From JAEKNW01 sp963677815 (lineage in GTDB: Bacteria > Cloacimonadota > Cloacimonadia > Cloacimonadales > JAFGVF01), in NCBI GenBank assembly GCA_963677815.1, contig OY782499.1, positions 1,736,001-1,800,000 of the forward strand: 64,000 nt of DNA. The letters are read 5' to 3'. The notes under the pieces are model-generated. The model was not told where the DNA came from. It made no database searches and saw only the letters and a program-made list of their open reading frames with translations. Both the position numbers and the translations under genes were made by a program. Shown here one piece after another: positions 40,880-51,300 of this stretch. The number at the start of each line of letters is the position of its first letter. The first letter of the stretch is position 1.

Positions 40880-41924
40880 AGTTGTTTTAGAACAAAAAGA
40901 AAGAGTTTCCCAGAATAAAGAGCTTTTATTCAACATAATTGCAATTTTTGTTGCCTTAGTCCTATCTGGTATAATTCTTGCTTTTTATGGATTTAATCCT
41001 TTTACTTCCTTTGCAGGGATGTTCAAATCAACTTTCGGAAGTATGTTTGGATTTAGTGAAACTATCGTTAAAACAATACCTTTGATATTTACAGGACTAT
41101 CAGTTGCTATGGCTTTAAACAGTAAAGTTTGGAATGTTGGGGCAGAAGGACAGCTTTATATCGGTGCTTTATTTGCTGCAGTTTTTGCTATATATTTTCC
41201 AACATTACCAAAGGTCTTTCAAATCCCTATGATACTAATGGTATCAATGATTGGTGGTGCATTATGGGCTTTTTTTCCAGCTATACTTAAAATGAAATTT
41301 AAAATGAATGAAGTAATTTCAACACTTTTATTAAACTATGTTGCTATTAGTGTGCTTGATTATTTCGTATATGGTCCTATGAAGAGAAAAGATAATTTTC
41401 CTTTCTCTGAAGATATTCCACCAGAAGCTGTATTCAACAGAATAGGTTTTCAAAATGTTCATATTGGTATCTTCTTTGCACTAATCTTAGTTTTAATAAT
41501 ATATTATGTTTTAAAATATACCAAATTCGGTTATGAACTTAGAATAATTGGCTCAAGTATTAAGGCTGCCCATTATGCAGGAATTAATTATGAAAGAATG
41601 ATGTTATTTGTTTTCCTTCTTAGTGGGGCTTTTGCTGGTCTAGCTGGTGCTAATCAATTATGTGGTATCGAGTATAAGCTTCACTCTCATATATCTGATG
41701 ATTTAGGTTATACAGGCATTATTGTAGCCTGGTTAGCACGTTCTAATCCCTTTATGATTGTTGCTTTTGCCTTCTTTATGAGTTCCTTAATTATAGGTTC
41801 AGAAGCCTTACAATATGAAGGTGTTCCAGTAGCTATTGGTAAAGTGATGCAGAGTTTAATTCTCTTTGCTATCTTAGGAAGCGAACTCTTTAAAAATTAT
41901 AGAATAAAGCTAAAGAGAGGTTAA
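40872..41924 (+). CDS. Nucleoside ABC importer permease 1 (BPD_transp_2)
   Basis: 350 residues from GTG (40872), five bases after AGGAGG and inside the ATPase gene. About nine or ten hydrophobic segments; the family loops NVGAEGQLYIGALFAA and MNEVISTLLLNYVAI are clear, and YAGINYERMMLFVFLLSGAFAGLAGA is the conserved cytoplasmic turn (quoted in part: AGINYERMMLF). Family BPD_transp_2, NupP/YufP-type. It pairs with the next gene to form the membrane channel. Confidence 0.92.
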   Translation: MYKVVLEQKERVSQNKELLFNIIAIFVALVLSGIILAFYGFNPFTSFAGMFKSTFGSMFGFSETIVKTIPLIFTGLSVAMALNSKVWNVGAEGQLYIGALFAAVFAIYFPTLPKVFQIPMILMVSMIGGALWAFFPAILKMKFKMNEVISTLLLNYVAISVLDYFVYGPMKRKDNFPFSEDIPPEAVFNRIGFQNVHIGIFFALILVLIIYYVLKYTKFGYELRIIGSSIKAAHYAGINYERMMLFVFLLSGAFAGLAGANQLCGIEYKLHSHISDDLGYTGIIVAWLARSNPFMIVAFAFFMSSLIIGSEALQYEGVPVAIGKVMQSLILFAILGSELFKNYRIKLKRG

Positions 41925-41926
41925 GC

Positions 41927-42871
41927 ATGACTTTTTATGAAATTATTATTACCCTATTAGTCTCTGCTATCAAGAGTGGAACAATAGTTATTTTTGCAAC
42001 TGTAGGCGAAATTTATACTGAAAGATCTGGAATCTTAAATCTCGGAGTAGAAGGAATGATGCTTCTTGGGGCTTTTGGAGGTTATGCTACTGCTGTCATG
42101 ACTCAAAATATCTTCTTAGCCTTCTTGGTTGCTGGTTTAGTAGGAGCATCAGTTGCCTTAATTCATGCCTTTGTTACTATTACTTTGAGAGCTAATCAGG
42201 TAGTATCTGGTTTAGCACTAACAATGTTTGGTGGTGGAGTAGCTTCTTTTCTAGGTAAAGGCTTTGTCAAAATACCTCTACCTGAAAGTGTGAAAGCATG
42301 GACACTACCTATAGAGATTCCTTTTTTAAGTGATATCCCTCTCCTAGGACAAGTACTCTTTAATCATAATATTTTTGTATACTTCTCTTACTTTATTCCA
42401 GTGATTGCTTGGTTTGTTTTAAGTAAAACAAAATGGGGCTTGGCTATAAGAGCAACAGGTGAAGAACCCTTAGCAAGTGAAATCATGGGAATAAAAGTTA
42501 TAAGAGTCCGCTATTTAGCTACTTTATTAGGTGGATTGCTCTGTGGTATTTCAGGTGCTTATCTTTCCATAGTTTATTCTTCTCTATGGGGAGATGGTAT
42601 GACTGCTGGTCGCGGTTGGATTACTATAGCTTTGGTTATTTTCTCAAATTGGAGACCTATGTTTGTATTTCTTGGAGCATATCTCTTTGGGGGAATGGAA
42701 GCTATTATACCAAGACTGCAAGCTTTCGGTGTCGAATTATCGCCACAACTGTTAAAATCAGTTCCTTACATATTTACCATTCTTTTCTTGCTCATTATTC
42801 AAATTAAAGGAACAAAATCAAATATGCCAAAGAATTTAGGTAATGCTTATTTTAGAGAGGGAAGAGACTAG
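41927..42871 (+). CDS. Nucleoside ABC importer permease 2 (BPD_transp_2)
   Basis: 314 residues starting 2 bases after permease 1, with AAAGAGAGGTTAAGC as ribosome site. ERSGILNLGVEGMMLLGAFGG and LRANQVVSGLALTMFG (in part) are the YufQ/NupQ-type signatures, as is WGLAIRATGEEPLASEIMGI (20 residues). It completes the importer. A strong terminator follows 16 bases after the stop. Confidence 0.92.
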   Translation: MTFYEIIITLLVSAIKSGTIVIFATVGEIYTERSGILNLGVEGMMLLGAFGGYATAVMTQNIFLAFLVAGLVGASVALIHAFVTITLRANQVVSGLALTMFGGGVASFLGKGFVKIPLPESVKAWTLPIEIPFLSDIPLLGQVLFNHNIFVYFSYFIPVIAWFVLSKTKWGLAIRATGEEPLASEIMGIKVIRVRYLATLLGGLLCGISGAYLSIVYSSLWGDGMTAGRGWITIALVIFSNWRPMFVFLGAYLFGGMEAIIPRLQAFGVELSPQLLKSVPYIFTILFLLIIQIKGTKSNMPKNLGNAYFREGRD

Positions 42872-42886
42872 TTCTTATTCCCATAA

Positions 42887-42925
42887 AAAAACGATTAGGT
42901 TGGTAAAAACTAACCTAATCGTTTT
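42887..42925 (+). terminator. Terminator of the nucleoside importer operon
   Basis: AAAACGATTAGGTT pairs with AACCTAATCGTTTT around a short loop; the T-run is part of the stem. Confidence 0.85.
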
Positions 42926-42928
42926 AAT

Positions 42929-43092
42929 CCCAAATAATGCAATAGATCTTTGATAATAGCACTATATTCTTTTGCAAAAGTAACTTACATAATTCTTCCG
43001 AATATATATATTATATGCGTCGGAATTCTGTAAGCTATTTTGCTAAAAGAATCTGCACTCTTCTCTAAAGCTCTACTGCACCATCTGGGTTA
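42929..43092 (+). repeat. Dispersed repeat, copy B
   Basis: Direct-orientation counterpart of 38985-39300 without the tandem array: the two conserved halves are joined by about 35 bases (TTATATGCGTCGGAATTC region). The pair flanks the ABC ATPase and permease genes. Confidence 0.85.
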
Positions 43093-43116
43093 ATTTTATA
43101 GTTTATTTGTGAAAGA

Positions 43117-43497
43117 TTATTTCAATCTAAAAGTATGAGGTAGAATCTCCTGCAAAGTAGTTTCAATAATCTTTTCATCATTTCCATAATAAATAGCAAT
43201 GTCTTGGCCAAATTCAGCTAAAACTTGTCTGCAGGCTCCGCAAGGAGGGAACAGCTTTTCTGAATCGACATAAATAGCTATTTCTTTAATAGTTTTATCG
43301 CCATTGGCAACCATATTGAAGATAGCATTTCTTTCAGCACAGATTGATAGACCATAAGAAGCATTTTCGACATTACAGCCTAGATATGTATTTCCTGTAT
43401 CTGTTAAAAGAGCAGCTCCTACATGAAAGTTTGAATAAGGTGCATAGGCATTTTGAGCTACTTCTCTAGCTAAATCAAAGAGTTTTTTATTTATCAT
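43117..43497 (-). CDS. cdd: Cytidine deaminase
   Basis: 126 residues, typical of the small tetrameric class. Zinc site: CAE in SICAERNAIF (Cys53, Glu55) plus PPCGACRQ (Cys86, Cys89). NVENASYGL is the substrate loop. It converts cytidine to uridine, the cytosolic step after uptake by the importer next door, though it is on the opposite strand. Cotranscribed with or after oadB (18-base gap). Confidence 0.95.
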   Translation of the reverse strand: MINKKLFDLAREVAQNAYAPYSNFHVGAALLTDTGNTYLGCNVENASYGLSICAERNAIFNMVANGDKTIKEIAIYVDSEKLFPPCGACRQVLAEFGQDIAIYYGNDEKIIETTLQEILPHTFRLK

Positions 43498-43515
43498 TTG
43501 TTTATCCTTGTGGGT

Positions 43516-44616
43516 TTATGAAAGCAAGGCGATAATGATACCACCAGCTATTACAGAACCAATTTGACCGCCTACATTAGCAGAAACTGCAGGCATTAAT
43601 AAAAAATTATATGGGTCTTCTTTTAAGCCCATCTTATGAATTACTCTTGCAGACATAGGAAAAGCTGAAATACCACATGCTCCTATCATAGGGTTAACTT
43701 TATTTTTTGAGAATAAATTCATTATTTTAGCAAAGATAACACCACCTGCCGTGTCAAAGATAAAGGCTAATAACCCTAATCCCATAATCATCATTGTTTC
43801 CCATTGAAGGAACCTATCACCAGTCATTGTAGATGCAATAGAAATCCCAAGAACAATAGTAACTAAATGAGCTAATGTAGTTTGAGCAGTTTCGGAAATG
43901 GATTGTAGAACTCCACATTCTCTAATCAAATTTCCAAACATTAAAAAACCAATTAGGGAAACTGATTCAGGGGCAACTAAACCAGCAGCAAAAGTTACAA
44001 GAATAGGGAAGAGAATCTTAACTACTTTTGGGATATCACTAGCTTGATATTCCATACGAATCAATCTTTCTTTTTTACTAGTAAGTAGTCTAACTACAGG
44101 AGGTTGAATTAAAGGCACAAGAGCCATATATGAATAAGCTGCTACTGAAATTGGCCCAAGTAGGTCTTTGGCAAATCTATTTGCAACAAAAATAGAAGTT
44201 GGACCATCAGCAGCACCAATAACACCGATAGCTGCAGCATCTTTAATACCAAAACCTACTGCAGCAGCTAAGATAATAGTTACGAAGATACCGAATTGAG
44301 CAGCCCCGCCAAAAAGAAGCATCTTAGGATTTTGCAAAAGGGGAGTAAAATCAATCATAGCACCAATTGCTATGAACAAGATTAAAGGAAAAAGCTCATT
44401 AGCAATACCCATTTCAAATAGTATTGATAGAGCTCCATGTGGTCCTACAGCACCTGAAAAGGGGATGTTTGTTAAAATAGTCCCAAAGCCTAGAGGTAGA
44501 AGTAAAGTAGGTTCATAATCTTTAGCAATAGCTAAATAAATTAAAACTCCTCCTATTAGGTACATTACCCATAATCTCCAATCATCTAAAGCTAAAAGGC
44601 CTCGTAAAAATTCCAT
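43516..44616 (-). CDS. Na+-translocating decarboxylase beta subunit (OadB/GcdB family)
   Basis: 366 residues from the second of two adjacent ATGs, better spaced from TGGAG. Eight or nine membrane helices; the family motifs IGAMIDFTPLL, IGAADGPTSIFVA (Asp-containing, sodium path) and GACGISAFPMSARV are present. OadB subunits couple decarboxylation of oxaloacetate, methylmalonyl-CoA or glutaconyl-CoA to sodium export. No alpha, gamma or biotin subunit is in the window, so the partner enzyme is unknown. Confidence 0.92.
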   Translation of the reverse strand: MEFLRGLLALDDWRLWVMYLIGGVLIYLAIAKDYEPTLLLPLGFGTILTNIPFSGAVGPHGALSILFEMGIANELFPLILFIAIGAMIDFTPLLQNPKMLLFGGAAQFGIFVTIILAAAVGFGIKDAAAIGVIGAADGPTSIFVANRFAKDLLGPISVAAYSYMALVPLIQPPVVRLLTSKKERLIRMEYQASDIPKVVKILFPILVTFAAGLVAPESVSLIGFLMFGNLIRECGVLQSISETAQTTLAHLVTIVLGISIASTMTGDRFLQWETMMIMGLGLLAFIFDTAGGVIFAKIMNLFSKNKVNPMIGACGISAFPMSARVIHKMGLKEDPYNFLLMPAVSANVGGQIGSVIAGGIIIALLS

Positions 44617-44635
44617 CATTTCTCCATTTATAATT

Positions 44636-45649
44636 TTATTTTTTTAAATATCTTAAAACACTCTTAGGGAATTTATCACTGGCTAGAATAAAAGAATTAT
44701 TATCATATTTGACAATGCCTTCCCAGTTATAAGAAAAATCTCTACTTTCTTTTTTGATATATATAGGATCCCTACTGAAATCGTACTTGATAACATTATC
44801 TGTTAAAATCAAAGGAATTATTCGTTCAATTCCAGATTCTTGATTATTACTTTTTGCATAAGGGTTGGGAATATTATCTTGATCTGGTAAATAGTGAGAG
44901 GCATCACCTGGCCAGAAGTAATTAATAGCCCAGGCTCTTCCAGTTTCATCAAAATCAGTAATATCAGTAATCCTATATTCAATATGTTCAAATTTTATGT
45001 CTTCACTACTAGATAAATCAAGAGATATCTTCTTTACAATAGGATTCTTATTAATATTTATTCCATTAGCTTCATAGATAAGATATAGTGAATTATTAAA
45101 AATAGAAATTGATTCAAAAGATGCATTAAATACCTGTCCAGGTAAATCTAAGATTAAATGCTGGTCATTTAAGATTTTAAGTTTTTTCTTATCAGGAGTA
45201 AGCTCAGCTTTGACTATAAGCCCTTTGTGGTTTTCAGAGCTGAATTCAACTGTGAGATAGAAATATTGACCATCGTAGCAAATACCTTCAAATCCTTCAT
45301 AACCAGGAAGGAGCTTATAAATCTCATTATTAACAACTTCTATGGTCTCTGGATTTATCACAGCTTTACCTTTTCTTTTAATAGTTTTTGAGAGCTGGTC
45401 TTTGGTAAGCATAAAAATAACATCTTTATTAATTCTAGTGCGGAAGTAAGAAGGGTACTGAGGTAAAAGTATTAAATTATCTTCGTACCAACAAAGTGAT
45501 GAATATTCTGCATTTCTATCTAAAGCAAGTTCAGATAAATTGAAATCAAAATATAATTTAGAGTAATCTTGTTTATCTCCACCTGTAAAAAGCGAGCATG
45601 ATGCCAATATTACAGATAAAAATGATAAAATCAGTAATTTCTTCCACAT
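44636..45649 (-). CDS. Lipoprotein with predicted beta-propeller (esterase-like/phytase-like)
   Basis: 337 residues. The lipobox ILASCSLF places lipidated Cys at 18. The mature part is beta-rich. GFEGICYDGQYFYLTVE and YNWEGIVKYDNNSFILASDK carry the E-G-I pairs typical of the esterase-like/phytase-like propeller family (PF13449), where these residues repeat at two places. Catalytic activity is not assured. It lies 20 bases upstream of the oadB gene and may be cotranscribed. Confidence 0.7.
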   Translation of the reverse strand: MWKKLLILSFLSVILASCSLFTGGDKQDYSKLYFDFNLSELALDRNAEYSSLCWYEDNLILLPQYPSYFRTRINKDVIFMLTKDQLSKTIKRKGKAVINPETIEVVNNEIYKLLPGYEGFEGICYDGQYFYLTVEFSSENHKGLIVKAELTPDKKKLKILNDQHLILDLPGQVFNASFESISIFNNSLYLIYEANGININKNPIVKKISLDLSSSEDIKFEHIEYRITDITDFDETGRAWAINYFWPGDASHYLPDQDNIPNPYAKSNNQESGIERIIPLILTDNVIKYDFSRDPIYIKKESRDFSYNWEGIVKYDNNSFILASDKFPKSVLRYLKK

Positions 45650-45807
45650 ATAAAAATCCTTTTATTAATTAGTAAATTTTCCAATCAAAGAAATATAATC
45701 CTCTTCTCAAGTAAAGCAAAATTTATCTAATCCTCCTAGTAAATCTAGAAGATTGAAATACATAATGCAATATCTTAAGCTAATAGTACTATTAAAAGTC
45801 TCAACTA

Positions 45808-46404
45808 TCAGTTTTTAGGAGTTTTTTTTCTTGTTGTATTTTTCTTTAATTCTTTTTCGCTACTATCCTCTTTTATAGCCTTTTTAGGCCCTCTTTTACT
45901 CTTCTTAACAATTTTTTCATCTTCAGTGCTTTTTGCATTCGATTCTTGATTTTCATCAATTTGCAGAGTTAGATTCTGCTCAGGGATAATATAAGAAATA
46001 GGTTCAATAATTTTCTTTTGTTTCATTTCAATTTTAATAACTGGTTCAACTCTATGAGTGACGATGTAGAGCTCTTTTCCACGAGTTAAAGCTATTTTCT
46101 TCTCAATATCTAGAGCTTCTAAGGTCTTAGAATCAACTACCTCTTCAATTTTTCCTGTTTTTTTGTCTACAATTTGAATAAATGTTTGTTTTGTAGCCAT
46201 AAATCCTACCTCCAATTGGTATTTTTCTGGGAATTTTTCTAATGTTTCATAAACAAATTTTGTATATTTTCGTTTGTTTCTTTTATAATAGTCTCTAAAG
46301 GTGGTACACTTTTCTATAGACTCGCATACTGAACACAAAGATGGTGTCAGGAAACGAAACTTATTTTTCGGACAAGTAGCATATTTAATCCGTTTACGAG
46401 CCAT
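45808..46404 (-). CDS. 198-residue protein: N-terminal Cys cluster, basic C-terminal tail
   Basis: Unrecognised. The first 35 residues have CPKNKF, SLCSVCESIEKC: five Cys in a likely zinc site. A middle region (about 60-130) of beta-type sequence includes FIQIVDKKTGKIEEVVDS and ELYIVTHRVEPVIKIE. The last 45 residues are Lys/Glu-rich with KKSKRGPKKAIK. The layout suggests nucleic-acid or ribosome contact. It lies 90 bases downstream of uvrC on the same strand. No domain family can be named. Confidence 0.65.
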   Translation of the reverse strand: MARKRIKYATCPKNKFRFLTPSLCSVCESIEKCTTFRDYYKRNKRKYTKFVYETLEKFPEKYQLEVGFMATKQTFIQIVDKKTGKIEEVVDSKTLEALDIEKKIALTRGKELYIVTHRVEPVIKIEMKQKKIIEPISYIIPEQNLTLQIDENQESNAKSTEDEKIVKKSKRGPKKAIKEDSSEKELKKNTTRKKTPKN

Positions 46405-46492
46405 TTAGTCTAAGTCTACTCCTTTATAATTTATTTTACTTTTTTTATAACTGATTGATAATTAGTCAATAAATATCTGCTTAATATAGAAA

Positions 46493-48304
46493 TCACTCTT
46501 CCGAACTATTTAGGGAGGAGAGAATATTTTCTGCAGAACTTTGACCAATTCCTTTAATCCTCATGAGATCATCAATGGATGCATTCTTAATCATTTCAAC
46601 AGAACCAAATTCTTTTAGCAAGGCAAATTTTAATTTCTCTGAAACACCAGAGATGGCGTCAAGTTTGCTAACAAGAGTACGTGAAGACCTTCTCTTTCGG
46701 TGAAAGGTGATAGCGAATCTGTGAGATTCGTCACGTATATGAGTAAGTAACTTGAGGGCAGATGAAGTCTTGGGTAAAATTATAGATTCATCATGTCCAG
46801 GGATATAAACTTCTTCAACTCTTTTAGCTAAGGATATTAGCATTATTTTTAAATCTTGATAATCTTGTAAAATCTCATTAGCTGCATTTAGTTGCCCTTT
46901 ACCACCATCAATAACAATTAAGTCTGGTTTCAATTCATCATTTTCTCGACAATTATTTAAGAATCTGGTTATTGTTTCTGCCATAGATGCAAAATCATCT
47001 TGACCTTCAACACTCTTAATTATGAAATGTCTGTAATTTCTTTTTAAAGGTTTTCCATTAGCAAAAAATACTGCTGAAGAAACAGTGTCTTCCCCCTGGA
47101 TGGTTGATATATCCATACAAACCATCTTACGTGGTAATCTATCAAGTTTGAGTATATCTTTGAGTTCTTGAACTGAGAAGATAGTCCTATTCTTATTTCT
47201 TATACCTTGGAGCTTTTTATCTTCAACATACATAAAGGCATTTTTTCTTGCTAGAACAACTAAATTATTTTTCTCTCCCTTCTGAGGAACACTAATCTTA
47301 TTCTTTAACCATTCATTTAAACTATCTAAATCATCAGGTTGAGCTGAAACTATTATATCATCAGGTAAATCATCTTTTTGAGAATAATAATCGGTTATGA
47401 AATAAGAAAGAAGAGCTCCATCTGTTTCATCTTCAACATTCTTTAGGGGATAGAGTTCTTTATTGTTGACTCTACCTTCAACCATTTTTAAGACAACAAC
47501 AGCGGCTATTGATTCTTCTCTATAAACTGCTATAATATCACGATTTTTGAGGTCTGAGAAAAACATATTTTGCTTTTCTGAGAACTTCTCTAAAGCAATG
47601 ATTTTATCTCTTAAATCACCTGCTAATTCAAACTTAAGGTCTTCAGCAGCTTCTTGCATTTCTTCTTTTAGACTGTTCATTAGAGAGTAATGTTTTCCTT
47701 GCAAAAAGTCCTTAACATTTTTGACTAATTTCATATAATCATCATGAGATATTTTTCCAATACAAGGAGCTAAGCATTTCTTTAACTGGTAATTTATACA
47801 AGCTTTATCATATTTAATCTCATCTTTTGGTATTTGTCTATTACAGTTCCTTAAAGGGAAAATCCATTCTAAGAGTGATAATATTCTTCGTATATCTGGG
47901 AATCTAGAGTAAGGTCCAAAATACGAAGACCCATCTTTCACTAAGTTTCGTGTCTTTTCAATTTTCGGAAATGGATCGTTAGTTATTTTTATAAAAGGAT
48001 AGCGTTTATCATCCTTGAGCATAACATTATAGCGAGGAGAAAACTTCCTAATCATGGTAGCTTCAAGAATTAAGGCATTACTCTCACTACTTACTACAAT
48101 ATAATCTAAATCATGAATATGTTTCTGTAGTTGACGTGTCTTTCTATCTTTATGTGCTTGTAAATAAGACCTAACTCTGTTTTTTAAATTCTTAGCTTTA
48201 CCCACATAAATAACTTCTTTATCTTTGTCCTTCCAGAGATAAACACCTGGATTATTTGGTAATAATTCTAATTTCTTTTCAAGATCAGGACTAATTTTTA
48301 TCAT
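46493..48304 (-). CDS. uvrC: UvrABC excinuclease subunit C
   Basis: 603 residues, full length. GIY-YIG nuclease at 12-90 (NNPGVYLWKDKDKEVIYVGK, 20 residues), UVR motif near 205-240, RNase-H-like C-terminal nuclease with VCMDISTIQGEDTVSSAV and VIDGGKGQL, and helix-hairpin-helix at the end (LMRIKGIGQSSAENILS). UvrC makes both incisions in nucleotide excision repair. Its start overlaps the end of the giant kinase gene by 14 bases. Confidence 0.96.
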   Translation of the reverse strand: MIKISPDLEKKLELLPNNPGVYLWKDKDKEVIYVGKAKNLKNRVRSYLQAHKDRKTRQLQKHIHDLDYIVVSSESNALILEATMIRKFSPRYNVMLKDDKRYPFIKITNDPFPKIEKTRNLVKDGSSYFGPYSRFPDIRRILSLLEWIFPLRNCNRQIPKDEIKYDKACINYQLKKCLAPCIGKISHDDYMKLVKNVKDFLQGKHYSLMNSLKEEMQEAAEDLKFELAGDLRDKIIALEKFSEKQNMFFSDLKNRDIIAVYREESIAAVVVLKMVEGRVNNKELYPLKNVEDETDGALLSYFITDYYSQKDDLPDDIIVSAQPDDLDSLNEWLKNKISVPQKGEKNNLVVLARKNAFMYVEDKKLQGIRNKNRTIFSVQELKDILKLDRLPRKMVCMDISTIQGEDTVSSAVFFANGKPLKRNYRHFIIKSVEGQDDFASMAETITRFLNNCRENDELKPDLIVIDGGKGQLNAANEILQDYQDLKIMLISLAKRVEEVYIPGHDESIILPKTSSALKLLTHIRDESHRFAITFHRKRRSSRTLVSKLDAISGVSEKLKFALLKEFGSVEMIKNASIDDLMRIKGIGQSSAENILSSLNSSEE

Positions 48305-51300
48305 CTTCTTTTTTTCTATAAATTTTTAAAGACATGAAAACAGTTGTTCCTTCGTGTTCTTTACTCTGTATCCAAATCTTACCTTTATTCAAATCAATAA
48401 TCCTTTTACAAGTGGAAAGTCCCAAACCTAAACCAGAAGAACGATATTCAATAGTTCCTGATTTATGTGAATATATATCATTTAATTCATAGAATTTCTT
48501 AAAAATATTACCTAACTCTTTCTCTGGTATTCCAATACCATTATCTTTAACATAAATTACTAAAGCTTCTTGATTATTCAACTTTTCATTCTGGAAAGTA
48601 GAACGTCTGACTCCAATGCTGATTTCACCGAAGTCATTAGTGAATCTAATTGCATTGAGAATAATTTGATTTAGCATTATTGTTAGCGATTCCCAATCAC
48701 CATGTACAGATGGTATATTATCTTCAATGTCAGTTGTTATTTTTAGATTTCTTTTTTCAGCTAAAGGCAATGATTCTTGAACAGATAGGTTAACTAGTTC
48801 ATCAATCTCAATTTTAGCTAATCTTAAAGAAGAAGTAATACTAAACTTATTGAAAGTGATAATATCATTGGTTGTATTAATAAGTTTGAAAACAGAATTT
48901 TCTACATTTTTTAATAACTCTTCACGTTTTGTAGGATTATCAGTTAGGTTATGCTTCAATTTCCTAACATAGGTTGAAAGCTTAGTTAAAGGAGTATTAA
49001 GCTCATGGGAAACTATATTGATGAAATCATCTTTTAGAGAATCAAGCTTTACCAGTTCAATATTTTTCTTGAAAAGATTATTATAAGATACAGCATTCTT
49101 GATAGAAGTATTCACTTGGAGTAAAAATAATTTGAGAATCTCTTTATTAACGTAGAGTTGATTTTGTATATCCAAATAATTATCGAAGTAGATTATACCA
49201 TAAATTTTATTATCAATAATTACAGGGGCACAATAATAGGATAACAAGAGGAATTTATCTCTTTTTCTATTTCTTCTAAAGGAATCTTCACTCACATTGT
49301 TGGAATAAAGAGGTTTTTTCAACTGCTGAACTTTGAGCAAGGCGTTATTATCTAAAGATGTGTACTGTTTTACTATGTTATTCTCATTATCTAGGGCGAT
49401 GGTAAATTTGTAGTTACCTGAATCTTCAATTTGAATAAAGAAGCCTCTAGAAGCGTTTAAGAAGTTTATACCTTCAGCAACAACTTCATATTCTAGCCTA
49501 TCTAAGCTATTAGTACCGATTAACTTATTAGTAACAGACATTAATCTTGTCATAAGAGTCATTCTCTTATGATTTTCAATGAAATCAATCACTCTCAACA
49601 TGATAGTAGTTGCTTGCAGGCTTATACTATTCAAAATCAATATTTCATTCTTGGTGTAAGCCACATCTCCATTATCTTGAACCAAGATAAATCCTACCTG
49701 ATTATTTGCAATCTGAAGTGGAATAATAGCAACATTATTATCATCAATTTTCTTAGTTATAACTGTATTTTTATTAAAGGAGCGTTTGATAAGGGTAGAA
49801 TAATCTTTAGATTGGATTAACTCAAAATCGAAATTTTCAGAGCTAAACTCTTCATAAGTCATATTATCCTGGTTATAAATTGCTATAGTAAAGGATGTAG
49901 GAGCCACCAAAGTATCTAAGAGCTTGGCAAAGAAGAAAATAATTCTGTTCATATCTTTTATTTGAAGGAGCTCAGCTATTTTCTGATTAAGAGTCTGCTT
50001 AGTTAATCTTTTTCTTGGGCTTATTTTCTCAAATACAAAAGAAGTAACCTTTCTACTATAATAGTGTTTATTAGTAAGAAAGTCTTTATACATATCGATA
50101 TTTGAAAAATCAACTATATATTCAAGTTTTTTCTTATAATCATAAATATAGGGAGAGTTCATTTCTAAAGCCCCAAATTGATGTAAAACTTGGATAGATA
50201 ATCCTTGGGCTTTAATTTCTAAGAGTAAGTAGCCCTTATCTTTACAGTAATTAGCTAAATCGATTAAATCTCTAAGAATTTTCCTTAAATGAACATTAGG
50301 GTTCAATAGATCAATTTTAGATTTATGAAGTCTTAAGACAGCTTCCCAGTAGCCGTAATTATATTTCTGGCATAAGGATAGTACTTCTTCATAAATGACT
50401 TGAGCCTCCTCAATTTTATCTAAATGAAGCAAGCATTCAATCTCTCTGATTTTAAAGATAGTGTAGGCATACTTATTTCTTGAAGTTTGAGCATATTCTT
50501 TAGCAAATTCAATATTTCGATAAGCAACTTCATAATTTTTCTTTGTGATAGCTAAAAGGTTTAAGGCATTATAATAGAACTCTTCTTCCTTAAGTTTGCT
50601 ATAGCTAATATGAGAATTGCCATTAATAAGATTTTCAATAGAAGAAACAGCTGATATTTCATATAGAAAGTAGAAGTATGTTTTAACTAAAGGGTCTAAA
50701 TCATAGAATTTATTATCTTTTAATTCTGGTCTATTTGCCCAAATAAAATCAGTATATTCCTTAAAAGTAGAAGTCTTACTCATAGCTAAAGCTAAGTTTC
50801 GATTAATACTAGGGTCACTTTTTATACCTTCAATGACGTCTGAGATTTCCTTAGCTTTAAATAAGTATTCTTTGGCAGTGTCAAAGTTTCCAAATTTTAG
50901 ATTTGCTTCGGCAATGTTAATATAGGTTAGAACAGCTGTGGATGAGTTATAATTTCTTTCAAGAAGTTCTTCCGATTTTAAAAAGAAATCATAAGCATCA
51001 TTAGTAAGTCCTTGTTTAAGATAAAGGTCACCGATATTATTATAGATAAGAACAAGTTGTTTTTCAATATTAAATTTTTCAAAGAGTGAAATACTTTTTG
51101 AGAAATAATATTTAGCTTCATCAAGTCTTTTTATTGATGAATAATAGGTGGCTAAATTGTTATAGATTATAGCTATCAATATCAGCATATTATTCTCAGG
51201 AGTAGCAGGGAATTTCTCCATCAAGGCTTCTTCGATGGAAATAGCTTCCATTATTTTTCCATGTTTAAAGAGGAATACACTAAGTCTATCTTGGAATAAA

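Noticed and set aside
42586..42807. 73-residue frame inside the second permease
   Set aside because: Overlaps a well-supported permease in another frame; the product has no family features.
49569..49820. 83-residue plus-strand frame inside the giant kinase
   Set aside because: Antisense to well-supported coding sequence, with no ribosome site.
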